From: Quillaja saponaria
Taxonomy: Eukaryota > Streptophyta > Magnoliopsida > Fabales > Quillajaceae
Assembly (NCBI GenBank): GCA_029379385.1
Contig: CM055612.1
Location: forward strand, 15,438,001-15,502,000
DNA: 64,000 nt
Direction of reading: 5' to 3'
Position 1 is the first letter of the stretch; each line of letters opens with the position of its first letter. Positions 13,601 through 25,903 of the stretch are shown here, piece by piece. The notes under the pieces are model-generated. The model had not been told where the DNA came from. It saw nothing but the letters and a program-made list of their open reading frames with translations, and did no database searches. A program made the position numbers and the translations under genes.

Positions 13601-14391
13601 CAGGACTCACAGGAGAGACCATTGATACTGCTCTCATCAGGTCATGGATACTGTTAGATCCTTGCATTTATAAAAGAAGTCCTAACATCATATGCTGTTC
13701 TTCCAAAGCAGAATGCCCCGTAGTATTTAATATATAAGTTTAATACCACCTCAACTTCTATGTTTAACCAATACATATTTGAACAAATGTTTCATGCCTA
13801 TCAAATTGCATTCACTCTTAAACCTTATTTATAGTTCCTCTTCCCTAAAGAGAAAACATAAACCAATTAACTAGCCTTATACCTACCTCTAGATAGAAAA
13901 TCAAATTGAAACACAAAAAAGACAACAACCAGTTAACCAGTCAAGCTCCATACTAAGAAATTTAAATGGACCCTAACCCTAATATGCAATTGTGAGAAGT
14001 TCTATGAACAAAAGTTCTCAAACTTACAATAAATTCATAAACACACATACATGTAGAGTTGTATATGAAACTCAACAAAGAAGTAAAGAGAAGAAGACTC
14101 ACATCGTTGGGGACCGATCCCATTGGAGGACTTAAGGGAGTCAAAGTCGGCACCAGCGAGCCGGGTGTTACGGTCAGCGTCGGACTCCTGACGAAAGCCA
14201 CGACCTTTGGTCTTCTTTGGTGCGGCGAGTGAAGACGATGCGCCGCCAGTGATGGCAGACTTGAGTTTAGGAAGAGGAAGGGCACGAGGAGAGGCAGAGG
14301 CGTCGGCATCGGCTCCTGCGTCCTCATCCATCAGGTCATCATCCTCCGGCTCGAAGTCCACTGCCTCTCCCTCAGCTGCTGTCCCCTGCAT
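10625..14391 (-). CDS. Y14: RNA-binding protein Y14 (RBM8A), exon junction complex
   Basis: Four exons on the minus strand, 14391-14103, 13096-12960, 12273-12119 and 10670-10625, join through GT-AG introns into a 208-residue protein. The first ATG is at 14391; an in-frame GTG precedes it. The acidic N-terminus ([16 protein letters not shown]) and the [11 protein letters not shown] block are typical of plant Y14. A single RRM spans roughly residues 101-180, with RNP2 ILVTGV at 103-108 and RNP1 KGYALIEY at 142-149. The exon 2/3 junction falls directly after K142, inside RNP1. The C-terminal tail, residues about 194-208, is Arg/Ser-rich (RRSRSP). In other eukaryotes Y14 pairs with MAGO and binds spliced mRNA upstream of exon junctions, acting in localisation and nonsense-mediated decay. 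Length and domain order match the family, and I see no defect. Introns are 1006, 686 and 1448 bp. Confidence 0.95.
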
Positions 14392-16450
14392 CACTTACAG
14401 ACTCTGCGTGTATCCGTGAAGGTGAAATTTGGTTTCACAGTCTCGAAGCGAAAGCGGTGTTGTGCGAGGTAGGACAGTATGAGTATATTGGAGTTGAATG
14501 GTTTTCAATTTGTATTTATTATTTGAATTGGGCCGTTGGAATGATTTGGGTTTGGACTTTAAGAATTGTGTTGGGTATCATACTACTTAACAAAATTAAA
14601 TCATACTTTTTAAATTTTTTTTTTTTGAACTTTTTTTTTGTTAATAAGTCCTTTTACATGATTTATAAATTTTGTTTTTAATTTTTTCATCAAAATAACT
14701 ATACAACCAACAATAACAAAGGATGACATATATACACTGAAATTTAATTTAAACATTACAAAACATTAAGTTTTTGATAGTTGTTATTGATCTCATAAAT
14801 TACAAGACTTTTTTTTCATGGTTGACGGAAGCCTTTATTACAAAGGATTAATTTTTGTGGATGAGAAGATGTGGCCTGTGGGTGAGGGTATGACAACATT
14901 AAAAATCTAACAGCAGGGATGATGTGTTTTGTTCTTTTCATTAGGGTTTGGGTATGTAAACATATTAACAATAATTAAGGGTATATCCATCCCATTTAAA
15001 TTAATACTAAGAATCAAATCCATAAGTCACAATAGATTTTGTTACGTGAATTCAATCTAAATTTCCAACTTGTGTATGTATGTATGGAAAGTAATTAAGT
15101 TGATACGTGAATGGTAATTTGATTTATTATAGTGTGTTTCTATAATCTTAGAATGTTAATTGTGTAACAATAGTTTTAACGGGTTTATTATGTAGGAGCT
15201 TTCTATTGGATCTAATTGCGTGTTTCTCTACCAATCCGAAAATGCCAATTGTCTAGTAATAGTTTTAACGGGTTTATTACGTGGGCTCTTATACCATTGG
15301 TCTATTGACATATCACTTCCAATCCAAATGCACCATTTTTTTTTCAAATATTTATTTTATATTTCTATAAATACTATGATGTCTTATGTTTATTTATCAT
15401 CTTTTCATATTCCTATACTCATGATTAATTCATTTCAACTCTATTGTTATTATGTTTAAAAGGTTATCATGATTAGCAAAATTTTAGTTGTTCAATAAAA
15501 AAATATATATTTGTCTTTTGACAATTTCAATGATCAAATTCGATGTTTTATGAAATGCATCTATTCATATTCCAATAAGAATAGAGATACATAGTTTTTA
15601 TAACTCCATGCCATTGATATTTCTTGTATTTTTAATGTTCTTTTAAATATTGAATTTGTGAAATTCTTTGTACTAGCAAAGAAAAAACTTTGACTCAATC
15701 TAAATGAATGCAGGCTGGGATTTATGAAGTAATACTAAATTCCACATATCGAATCAACAAAAAATGATGATTTAATATGTGGAATTGTAAAGAAGTGTCA
15801 ATTTTCAACTTCTATTGCAGTGAAGTAAGAATCACGTATGAAGAAATAATGATCTTTGGAGTTTTTGTTTTAGGAGAATTTAAATTATTTCATAATGTAA
15901 GTGTTTGCAATCACTTTATAAAATCTATCTTTACTTGATCTTGATTGTGATGAAAAAGTATACATGAAATGTAATGATATTCAACTTGTTATGATATGTA
16001 TTTCTCTTTTAAATTGGTCTTAATTTCTTGATACATAAAAAAAATAATTCAAGATGATTATATATGCAATATTTTGAGGATATGAAGTTACCCATATTAT
16101 TTAGTGAGAATGACTTTCATGGAGGCTTGAGAAGAAAATATAGCCAATTATAAATCAAAACAATAACTAAAAAGAACATTTAAAATGTTAAAATGGATCA
16201 CCCATTTGCAAAAGAACATCTAAAAAGTTTTCACAAAGCCAAAAGATCACCCATTTGCAAGTTAAGCCACGTGGAGGACACCTCAACTAGTAAAATCCAG
16301 TGTTAACCAAAACAATTACAATTCTATTAATGTTAAAATGGAGAAGAATTAGAAAAAAAGAATAGAATGAAATAAACAGTCTATTTGTGAAATAATAACT
16401 AAAAACTATTTATATAATAGTAAAAATTGATAAAGATATTTAAGAAAATA
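14392..16450. other. Y14 upstream region and AT-rich spacer
   Basis: The first few hundred bases should contain the Y14 5' leader and promoter; I could not fix a TATA box or transcription start. The open frame at 14207-14419 on the plus strand is only the antisense of Y14 exon 1. An imperfect direct duplication of roughly 100 bp lies at about 15131-15215 and 15216-15305; both copies contain TTTTAACGGGTTTATTA. Elsewhere nothing was recognised. Confidence 0.4.
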
Positions 16451-16457
16451 ATTTTTT

Positions 16458-19400
16458 TGTCACACCCTTCATAGAGGCATGACTGGCCGGAGGAATGGTA
16501 ACCAAACCTCCGTAACCCTGACTCAAATAAATGAACGACCATGACCCTTAACTCACCAATGATTAAAACCAAGAAATTATAAAGACAAAAGTTAACATTA
16601 AAAGTTGGTTGATTACAACAAATCACACTTACTGAAAATTTTGGCAGATGTCCCTTACAATATGAAACATGTCTTAAAATACAATCCTATAAACTCTTTT
16701 ATTACTCAACATAATACAAAGACCATAAGGAGCTCTGCTCCGTTCACATCATCAAAAAAACAAGTACTAGAATATTACATCATACCACATTTGACACTCA
16801 CAGTTCTAATGTGAGTGCAAACTTTCATCATTGACTCCAAGAATGAGATTCCGAGGCATACCTTATCGTCAAATCCTTAGCAAAACCTCGCATTAGCGAT
16901 TAACTTCTTTTGAGGTCCTGCTACAAAAAAAATATAACCACAGAAAAGGGGTGAGTCCTACGGACTCAGTGAGTGAAAAATCGTACCCAAAGGGTACTAG
17001 CATCACACAACACAAGCATATAACATACGTAATAACACTGCATAACATTATTCATATCTTAATTCACATTGCACGTATACATTGTAAGGGTCATAAATTC
17101 ACAATTTACATGATATACAATATCACGAATTTATCAGAGCAATGATATCAAACAAAGCAACCAAAGGGCTAACGAGTGACCCAGCCTCGCACAACAATAT
17201 CACCCCCTACCGGGCATTTACGCGCCTGCACAACAAATTAATCTCCGTACACAATCCATCCCACCGGGGCTGAGCACTCAATCTAAAAAAATATTTATCA
17301 GAATCAGAATTTTCTCATGATTTTAAATCAGGATATCCTAGGTGCACCTGAACTTTTAATTTTAGAAATGAAAATCATTTTCCAGAAAAAGTTCACGAGT
17401 TGGCCCTTATCAAACACAAACAATGTCAACACAGTAACCAATATCAAACAAACATTATTCAAGCAAATTATTGAAATACTCCACTAGCTTACTTCCCATG
17501 TTTCACGCATATTCAAATAAACATATAATCACACATACTAATCTAGCCCCTAAAGGCAGCAATTAACCACTCATCTGTTACTGGTTCCATTCGTCACTCA
17601 CACTTGGGTCCACACATCTTAGGCCCACATTAGAATCCGAAACTGAAATTCATAATTTCAACTACTTAGTTCATAAACATTATTGTTATACTATTTTACT
17701 TACTAAACTTATATAGGTTTATTTACGTAAGTTTTTCCTCTAAGCTATTACATGTCAATTAATATAGATTAGACTTTAGGTGATAAGATTAACAATGAAG
17801 ATGCCTTTTAAATATCTTAACAAAGAATATGGTAGGATGAACCATTAGAAAAGAATAGAAAGCATTTAATGAGTTAAAAATGTTAAAACTGTCCAAACTT
17901 GAGGTTTGGACCAATGTCTACTTTAATGATCATATTTTTATCCAGGAAACTCCGAATCCAGTTTCGTAAAACTTATAAAATACTAGACACATGTAGCTTT
18001 ATGATGGTACATCATTTGAAATTTTTTAGACTTGTATATCAATACAGTTTATTATTTGAAGTTACATTAAATTTTGCAACATGTAAAATTTTGACAGCTT
18101 TGACCTTATCTTAGTTAATTAAACATAATTTTCTCTAAGAAAAACGAAATCTAATTCAGTTTGTTGGGTTTATTATTAGAAAAGTGTATCTATATTTATT
18201 ATTTAGAAACTTTTTCTAAAATCAATCTGGAAACCACTCAATTTCTTACATGAACCAAAAATAGGGCACTACGAATTCTGTCTGACCTAGTCGGAGTTTA
18301 ACAGCTATAACTCACTACATATTTGGAATCAAGCTACGAAATTTTGTAGACAACATCTCAAGACCATAAACTACATTTTATCTTTTAAACTCTTAATTTA
18401 ATTTTTCCCCGAAGACACTCGAAATACCAAATTCCTGTTAACCACGAAATCTGCCCCCTGCACCCATCACAACCACTTAACTCTCATTCCTATGTGTACG
18501 TATAACTACCTATATATACACCTATCTCGATTAATCAATATTCTATATCAATATAACAATATTAACAATTCCAATTAATTGTTTAGTAAGTAAAACTTAT
18601 ATAAATTAATTCCTATGAGTATATTATATTTAATCCCCTATAACTTCTAAATCAATTTCTTAAAATACATGGCTCATCCTAATTCACCTAAATATAATTT
18701 TCGACAAATTTAACTTACTCTTTTAAGCCTTTAAATTGTACCCATTTCACATACTGGATTTTATTAAGTTCACTACCAATTCCTCATATAATTTTTATTT
18801 TAAACATTGAATTTAATTACTAATTAATTACACTTCCATAAACTTACCATGTACAGGTCTAAATTATCATGATGGAATTCCAACTTTTCTATTTTATTAA
18901 CTACCTTATGTGCTCTCATTCACTAATCTTTAGTCAAGACTTTCCAACTCCTTCAAACCTCTTGTGTTTAAGTGCTTAACAACACTCCAATCACCACGTT
19001 TAGTTTTAATAAATTCCTATAACTCACCTAATTAGGAAACTTCCATCACCTATAACACTACTACCCCATGGCAAGGACCAAAATAAGACTTGGCTGCCAC
19101 CTTACTCCAAATCATCCATCAACATATCGGCGAATTACAATCACAACCTAAGGGAGTTTAAACATCTAAGTGCCAAAACAGAAATTTACAGTTAGAGATA
19201 AACCAAAACAAAGAAGCATAAATCCAGCCAAAACAGGGAAAAATCAAACCCAAGAACATCAAACCGCCCACTTACTTAGCTAGGATAGACGGCCTTCAAC
19301 ACTCCTGCCGCCCACTTGCTCCCTCACGGCCAAGAACTGAACCCTCCTCTCAGTAAAAAAAATAGAGCAGGGGCTGAGGTTAGGAAACTTAAGGGCTTAA

Positions 19401-19685
19401 GTGGTAGAACTCACAACAATCATATGGGTGACTGCACAAACAAGTGAGATGGAAAACAAAACAAGAAAATCTTAAGATCACAAGAGAAAGCAAATAAGAC
19501 AAAGAAATAAAATATTACTTATATTTAATAATCTTTTAAACATGTGGTATAACATTAATTCAATTACGTTATATAAATAGTTAAATAATTATTGATTTCT
19601 AAATTATTACCTATAATAGAATTTTCTTGAACTAAAATTTAAATCTAATTTAACTAATAGAGTGTGGGCTTTAAGTCACCACACA
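16458..19685. repeat. Possible long gypsy LTR or LARD-like block
   Basis: The block opens with TGTCACACCC at 16458 and can be closed at about 19685 by TCACCACA. TGTNACACCC / GGGTGTNACA termini are characteristic of the very long LTRs of plant chromovirus-type Ty3/gypsy elements. Inside there is no protein-coding capacity. The base composition is locally GC-richer (16940-17290), with a self-similar tract GAGTCCTACGGACTC at about 16953-16967. No matching second LTR and no convincing 5-bp target duplication were found, so a solo LTR, a LARD internal region and unrelated intergenic DNA all remain possible. Confidence 0.35.
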
Positions 19686-19689
19686 TATA

Positions 19690-21080
19690 TATGTATATAT
19701 ATAAATACCTTATTATTTTAATTAAATAAATTATTATTTTTGTATGCACGACAATCAACGTACTACATCCTAAATTGTACGTTAGAAAATCAAGTTATAA
19801 CACATACGTTAATTATCGAGTTATCACATTTTCTTCTACTAAACCACTTTTATATTCATAAACAAATAGATAAATTTAACAAAAAAAAAATTTATAAATA
19901 TATACATTTTTTAATTATTAATATGGAAGAACAATTAAAAGTTAAAAACACAATATTATAATCATGGAAATTATGCTCTTAATTTTTTTTAATTCATAAT
20001 ATTCAAAAATAAAAATTTCATTCATAAATTTGAGAAGAACTAAAAATTATTATAATTATTAGAAACTTATTAAACAAAAAAAATTGTGATAGTTAATCTT
20101 TATCATTAATTACATATAATTATTAAAAAATATATACAAAATATTATGAATTAAAAGTTAAAACAAAAATATTATAATCATGAAAATTATACTGTTAATA
20201 TTCTTTTAATTCATAGTAAATTTTTTTAAAATTATTTCATAAATTTGAAAAAAAAACTAAAAAATTTATGATTATTATGAACTTATTAAACAAAAAAAAT
20301 ATTTAAGAAAATCAATCTTATTCATCATATAATTATTGAAAAAATTATAGATTTATTAAAATTATAAGAGATTAGTAAAATGAAATCAATAGTCCTAAAA
20401 CAATTACACTCCTATTATATTAAAATGTAGAATAATTACAAAAAAAAATATATATATATATAAAAAGTAATAGTTTATTTGTTGAAAAATAACAATTAAA
20501 ATAACTATATAATAATAAAAGCTCATAAAAATATATAAGAAAAATAAAAAATTATGATATAAAGTCACTTTTATATAATATAGATAGTATTATCAATTTT
20601 ACATTTTAGTTATTTAGGCAAGTATAATTAGTTTTCACCAAGTATTTCTTTTTAACAAAAATAGAATAAAAATATTATTAGTTCACTAAAAAAATTCATC
20701 ATGGTTGGTCGGTAAAAACCTAAAAGTTAGTTTAAAAACTCTACGACCAATATTTTGTCTTTAAAGATTGGTCATCAAAATACTCATTGATATTTACCGA
20801 TCGAAGTTTGTTGACAACATTTTTAACACAAAACACAAGAAACTGCTTTTGTTGACAACAAAAAGAACTAAATGAAATTACAATTAACCCCCTAGGTCAA
20901 ATTGGGCCCTGTAACACCTCCTCCGCCTCTCTGGTTGTCGGAAACAGATTCCCCTTTTATCTCCATGCCTGACCTTCTTGAAGAAGATCAGTTTCCTCCT
21001 CGGACAAATCCCGCAATTCCGTTTGAGTTTGTGTTTCTGGGTACTCTCTCCTTTTTCTCCCAACAGTTAACAGGAAAGTA
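19690..21080. other. AT-rich spacer and upstream region of the aminotransferase gene
   Basis: This is very AT-rich DNA with two similar short passages around 19930-19990 and 20150-20220 (both with 'AATTAAAAGTTAAAA' and 'AATCATG.AAATTAT'), suggesting a local duplication. From about 20880 base composition rises, and the stretch up to 21080 probably includes the promoter and 5' leader of the downstream gene. No other feature was recognised. Confidence 0.4.
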
Positions 21081-24000
21081 ATGGCTGGTTCCAGGTTTCT
21101 CTTCAGTAATGGGATCATTTCACACGTAACTGACGCTCCCCCAGTAACAGTTTTCCTTGAAAGTCATCCAGGTAACCTCACCAAACAAATGGAAAATAAA
21201 TGAATAAACAATTGTTTCTGTTGTTTCTCAAGTGATTCAGCTTATTGATTAATTTAATTTGTTCTAGGTGCTTACACTACTTCTCGGACTAGCAACAATG
21301 CTTCATGCCTCTTGTTTTGGAAAAGACATATGAAAAGGCTTTCGGAATCGATTAGAATCCTATCAAATTTAAGTCCACAATTTATATTCAAAATGAAAGA
21401 CAAATCTACAATTTCATTACCAGCATCAATGACTTTACCAATAAGGGAATCCGCACTTGAGATGCTTGTTAATGATGCCATCAGCAAGGTGTTACCAATT
21501 GCAATGAATGAGAGGAGTGATGGTGAGGAATTGGCCATTACTACTCTTGTTTTTGCCAAATTCCAGGAATTGAGTGAAAATGGGATTAGGATTATAGATG
21601 ATGAAGAAAGTGTGAGTAAAGTCCTTGATGTGAATGTGCATGTTGGGACTTATGTACCTCCTGCATTTGGTACTTTGGAAAATGGTGCACATTTGGCCGT
21701 GGTCGGTCGTGGGAGGCATGTTGCTCCTGCAAAGTATTCAGACTGGGTCAGGTCAGTTTGTGTATCTTTTAGTAGGTGCAGGAATCACCTGGTGAGTTAA
21801 TTGGTTTTTCTTGTTGACTGTAATGCTTCTAAGTGGAAATTTCTCTTGTTAACTAGAATGTTATCCACATTATAGGATTAGGAAGCCTCTGGAAAAGCTC
21901 AGACCTCCTTCAGTAACTGAGCTCTTGCTGTCAAATGATGGTGATCGGGTACTTGAAGGCTGTGTAACAAACTTTTTTGTTGTTTGCAGCAAGGTGTGTA
22001 GCAGAAAGTATGAAAAGTAATACTGTGTTATGTTGAGCTTAGTTTTGCTTCATAGAGTAGGTGAAAGAGCTTATCTCCCACTAGAATTTCTCATACGTCT
22101 ATTGATTGAACAATCCTGTTGGACCATCTCCAAGCTATCTTGACATTTGTTGATTGTCACATGACTTGGTCTGTGATTATGTATCTTTACTATCCACAAA
22201 CTCTCAGTTTGAGTGCTTTATGTTTCCTTATAAATGACCATTTCTGGCTAACTGGAGAAATCAAGGATGGACTGTGATGAACAAGTAGGAGTACACTAAC
22301 TTCGTTATAAAAGAACTCCGAGTTATTTTTATTCTTTTTCAGAATTTCTGATTTGTGGAGGTTTCTTCTTTCATGATTGCTTGTGGAATCTGCAACTTCT
22401 TTGATTTGCCTTGCTAATTTGTTTTGAAACTTGTGGTTGTGTAAGTTTGTTAGAAGTTTATTTTCTTATTTCTCTTCTCCTTCTTACTCTTTGTTGCCCG
22501 AACTTGCCACTCAACACCATAGTACGGGTTTTGGCATGAAAGATTTGGGCTCTGGTGTGGAGTAACCTTTGATGGAGGCTTTGGAAGTTGGTCCACCTCC
22601 AATTAATTCCCATTATGTGCAGAGATCATGCAGACATTGGGAGAGAGAGGGAGGACAAGTGAGCATGTCATGCTTCAGTCTGATCTCAATTGTGAGGCAT
22701 TGAAAATCTTGATCTGAATATGGATTCATGGGGTCTTGTGCACTCCACGTCATGGATCTGAATTGCTTAAGTTTATTAGACAACTAGATACATACCCTCA
22801 CCTGATTGGAAAATTATTCCCATAGATTGAAGTGAGAGGTAGAGGATTTCTTGTTGCTTAGATTGGACTTTCTTTCCACAATTATAAATAGAGGGTGCAA
22901 ATTTTCCTCAAGATTTGGATCAACCACATAATGATTGCATGAGATCGCCTATGAATTGTTAATTAATGTGCGAGAGCAAGACTTGGCAAACTTTCTTTCT
23001 TGTTGCAGATTCTTTTGATTCTCTTACGATATTTTGAGTTGAGCGAGTTGTTAGGTAAATCTAGAAAGTTATTAAGCAGAACTTTGTTATAGAACGGGGA
23101 TTCCGTCCCATGGGTTAAAGCTTCTCCTTCCGACCTTCCAGCACTGGACAGGAACCTTTCCTCTCCCCAGCCATTTCGTCGGCTATAAGGGGTGCAGAGC
23201 TGAGCCGCTAGGTTCAGTATGAAGTTGAATGCTAGCCTATGTCCATCTCGTGCATTAGCCCTATTGACCTAAAAGGGCAGCCTGGTTGGCTTTTCTAAAG
23301 AAAGTCAACAACATATTTTCACATGCTTAGCCATGTGCACTGGCATGTGTTTTCACTTTGAACTTGTAGATCATAGGCACTCACCATAGGAAGTTTCAAT
23401 TGCAAGTTGGGACTGGGTACACAGTCAAAGGGTAGTGCTATTGAGTGAGTCATTACATACAAAGATTCTTATGATGGTGTTATGTGTGCAAACATTAGGA
23501 TTAGTATTCATCTCCTAGTTATTTATTTATGTATTTATTTTTTTATAATTAACAAGATCCCTGTGGAAAGCAATGACAGGCTTGCAATGAAGCCAAGACA
23601 AAGGATGATTATGGAAACATACAATCTTTTGAAGTACAGACAGCACCTGTCTGTGATGGTGTCCTTCCAGGAATTGTACGCCAACTAGTCATTGAGTAAG
23701 ACTTTTTATTGCACAATCTTTAATTTTGTTAATTTTAGTTTGTGTTCCTTCTGTTAAAACAACAAGCATTATTGTTGTGGAGGACTTTATTGTTTCAAGA
23801 TGTGTTCATCTTGGTATAAGATATGGAATATTAGTCTTAATGTAAGAGTTCCACAAGTTTTATGTATGAAGTAATTGTTTGGGTTTTTTCTGAATTATAT
23901 GCTGGATATTTTTGTTTGGTCGGGGTATAAAAACCAATGTAATTGTAAGGATGGTCTCATTAGGTCGGATCATCATAATTCTGTAATGTAGATTGTAGAT

Positions 24001-25263
24001 ATATATTAAACAATAAAACCAGTTTCCTAGATTTAATCTTTGTGTGACCGAACAGTCGAACACCACTTTAATATTTATGCAGAATATGCTTGAGCAAAGG
24101 AATCCCTTTTCGCGAAGTTGCACCATCATGGTCTGAGCATTTAATTTGGGAGGAGGCATTTATCACAAGTAATTTATTAATTTATTTTTGCTACCTGTCT
24201 GTAAATGAGCACGTTGTTCTCTTCATCCTGCTGAGTGTGATCTGAGGTGGCTACAAAGTGGTGTGCCCATTTTCTATCAACTGAAGCTTTTCAGGATTCT
24301 TTATTTTTGACAATCTTACTTTTTGTCTTGCATTCTGGTATGTGCTGTGTTTGGTGTGGATTGATGCTAACACTTGACTGTCCTTGCATTCAATTTAAGG
24401 TTCTTGGGGAAAGTGGAGCAAGGTTTAATTGAGACTGATAGGAATTATCTAACATTCTGGTGTTTCTGGGAGAGTTTTGGTTAAAAAAAAAAAAAATCTA
24501 GATTTTGCTAGTTTCTTAATCTTTAATTCCAATAAAAATCAACCAGAATAACTGTAGTTTCTAACCCTAACCCTAACTCTTGATCAACCAGTTTGATCAT
24601 GTGACAGTCATGTGGTACTCCATCTATGTTCCTACTCCAAAAGCATTATGATGAAAGATTCTGTTTGGTATTGTATGAAATTTTACTAGTTGAAATGGCA
24701 CAATTAAATAGGTGTTGTATTGCAGATGGCTTGAGACTTCTGCAGCATGTTGATACAATTCAGGTTCCAAGAGAGTGGGAATCAATTAACTCTAAAACTT
24801 GGAAAGAAATATCATGGGCCAAGAAGCGGTTTCAGGTGCAAGAATTTTAAACAATTCTGAAAAAACATTATGGCTTTCTACTGCTGTAAGTGTTCTGCAC
24901 TTAGTTTCTCTAATGTCTTAATTTGAATTATTGACATCAGGTGGGACCTGGGATGATTACAACTATAATCCGGGTAAATGTCTAATCTTGTTTCATCTGA
25001 TCTTTAGAATTGGGTTCATTAGTGAATTTGTTCCATCTTTATATGTAGGCGAATAGCAGAGTTTAATATCAGCATTCCCAAACCCACTTCCCCCTGACAC
25101 GGACAAACAAAATAACTGGAAAGTTATCATGCCTACAAATCCACTTGCCTGTTTTTCTGAGTAAGTTTACTCAAAACATGACCTTGTTCGTTTTGTTTTA
25201 AATCAGAAAGAAATCATGGAGAAAGCGATGCTGGAAGGGTACCCGCTGTGTCACTTTAAATGA
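21081..25263 (+). CDS. Class-IV PLP-dependent aminotransferase-like protein
   Basis: Eight exons, 21081-21171, 21268-21751, 21876-21993, 23580-23695, 24083-24168, 24726-24835, 24941-24973 and 25207-25263, join in frame through GT-AG introns to give 364 residues. The protein has the class-IV fold pattern: an N-terminal substrate loop (HPGAYTTSRT, from residue 29), a helix ending in KRHMKRLSES, and a lysine at residue 186 (AKYSDWVR) placed where the family's Schiff-base lysine lies. It continues with the DGDRVLEGCVTNFFVV block for the phosphate-binding region and QTAPVCDGVLPGIVRQLVIE. Known members include D-amino-acid and branched-chain aminotransferases and 4-amino-4-deoxychorismate lyase. 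Plants have additional members without a proven substrate, and this looks like one of those. No transit peptide is obvious, so a cytosolic place is inferred. Intron 3 is long (1586 bp). The gene appears intact. Confidence 0.88.
23085..23290. other. GC-richer segment in intron 3 of the aminotransferase gene
   Basis: This part of the 1586-bp intron is clearly richer in G and C than its surroundings and contains no coding frame. Pieces such as CGACCTTCCAGCACTGG remind me of organellar large-subunit rRNA regions, which would make it a nuclear insertion of organelle DNA. I cannot verify that and the match may be accidental. Confidence 0.2.
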
Positions 25264-25597
25264 AAGGTGAAGGGTCGGTGGCTTGTCATCTTTGAAAGGG
25301 CTATAGGGACATGAAGCATTAAAAATGGAACAAACCTCTTCACTTTTAAGTGCAAATTGTGCATTTTGTCTCTTAAACGTTTTCCATGTTGATTGATGAT
25401 TTATTTCTTTCCTACTACTTATCCCCTATAATTTATTACACAACTTGAGCATGGAGTTTTGAGTTTAGGGGTTTGTTCATACATACCCAGGACTAATTAT
25501 GTAAACATGTAAGGGATCATAATTTATTACAAAATTTTTGAATATCGAATGACAATACAATGTTTATTGTAAGGGAAAGAATCCCATTTATTTAGCC
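25264..25597. other. Intergenic gap between convergent genes
   Basis: This gap of 334 bp separates the stop codon of the aminotransferase gene from the stop codon of the minus-strand small gene. It must contain the 3' untranslated regions of both if both are real. No other signal was identified. Confidence 0.5.
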
Positions 25598-25903
25598 TTA
25601 ACCTTCTCTAATGCACCTTGCCATACATTTTTCAAAATGACTTGCACAAAACATGCCAATCTTCCTTTTGCATTCATTAGTGCACCACTTATTGCATCTT
25701 TCTGTAAGATTCAATTTCTTTCTCTGTGGAAATAGATAAGGAATCCAGCTAGTAAAATGTGATAATGAGAAGAAGGCAAGATGATTGAGATGAATATCAG
25801 AGGCAATGCTGTTTATCTTAAAATTATCATTCACTTGTGCTACAACTACTACAAATGTAATTATCACCAAAACACTTCTCTCTGTTAAATTTCTATAATT
25901 CAT
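25598..25903 (-). CDS. Putative secreted six-cysteine peptide (thionin-like pattern)
   Basis: The open frame gives 101 residues. Residues about 10-23 form a strongly hydrophobic core (VLVIITFVVVVAQ) after a short basic N-terminus, which is a classical signal peptide. The C-terminal part has six cysteines at residues 70, 74, 78, 86, 93 and 97, i.e. C-x3-C-x3-C-x7-C-x6-C-x3-C, with many Lys and Arg. The middle (residues 24-60) reads poorly as protein and coincides exactly with a 111-bp in-frame GT-AG candidate intron (25834-25724, GTGAAT...CCACAG). Its removal would leave a 64-residue precursor with the charged Cys-rich domain right after the signal peptide. Plants make many such peptides (thionin-like, defensin-like, reproductive signalling), and the exact family cannot be decided by eye. 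It lies convergent to the aminotransferase gene. Expression and function are unknown. Confidence 0.5.
   Translation of the reverse strand: MNYRNLTERSVLVIITFVVVVAQVNDNFKINSIASDIHLNHLAFFSLSHFTSWIPYLFPQRKKLNLTERCNKWCTNECKRKIGMFCASHFEKCMARCIREG

Noticed and set aside
14207..14419. Plus-strand open frame opposite Y14 exon 1
   Set aside because: It is antisense to a well-conserved coding exon whose composition keeps the opposite strand open.
24561..24580. Telomere-like CTAACCCTAACCCTAACTCT in an intron of the aminotransferase gene
   Set aside because: Only about two and a half units. Short interstitial CCCTAA runs are common in plant introns and promoters and do not indicate a telomere.
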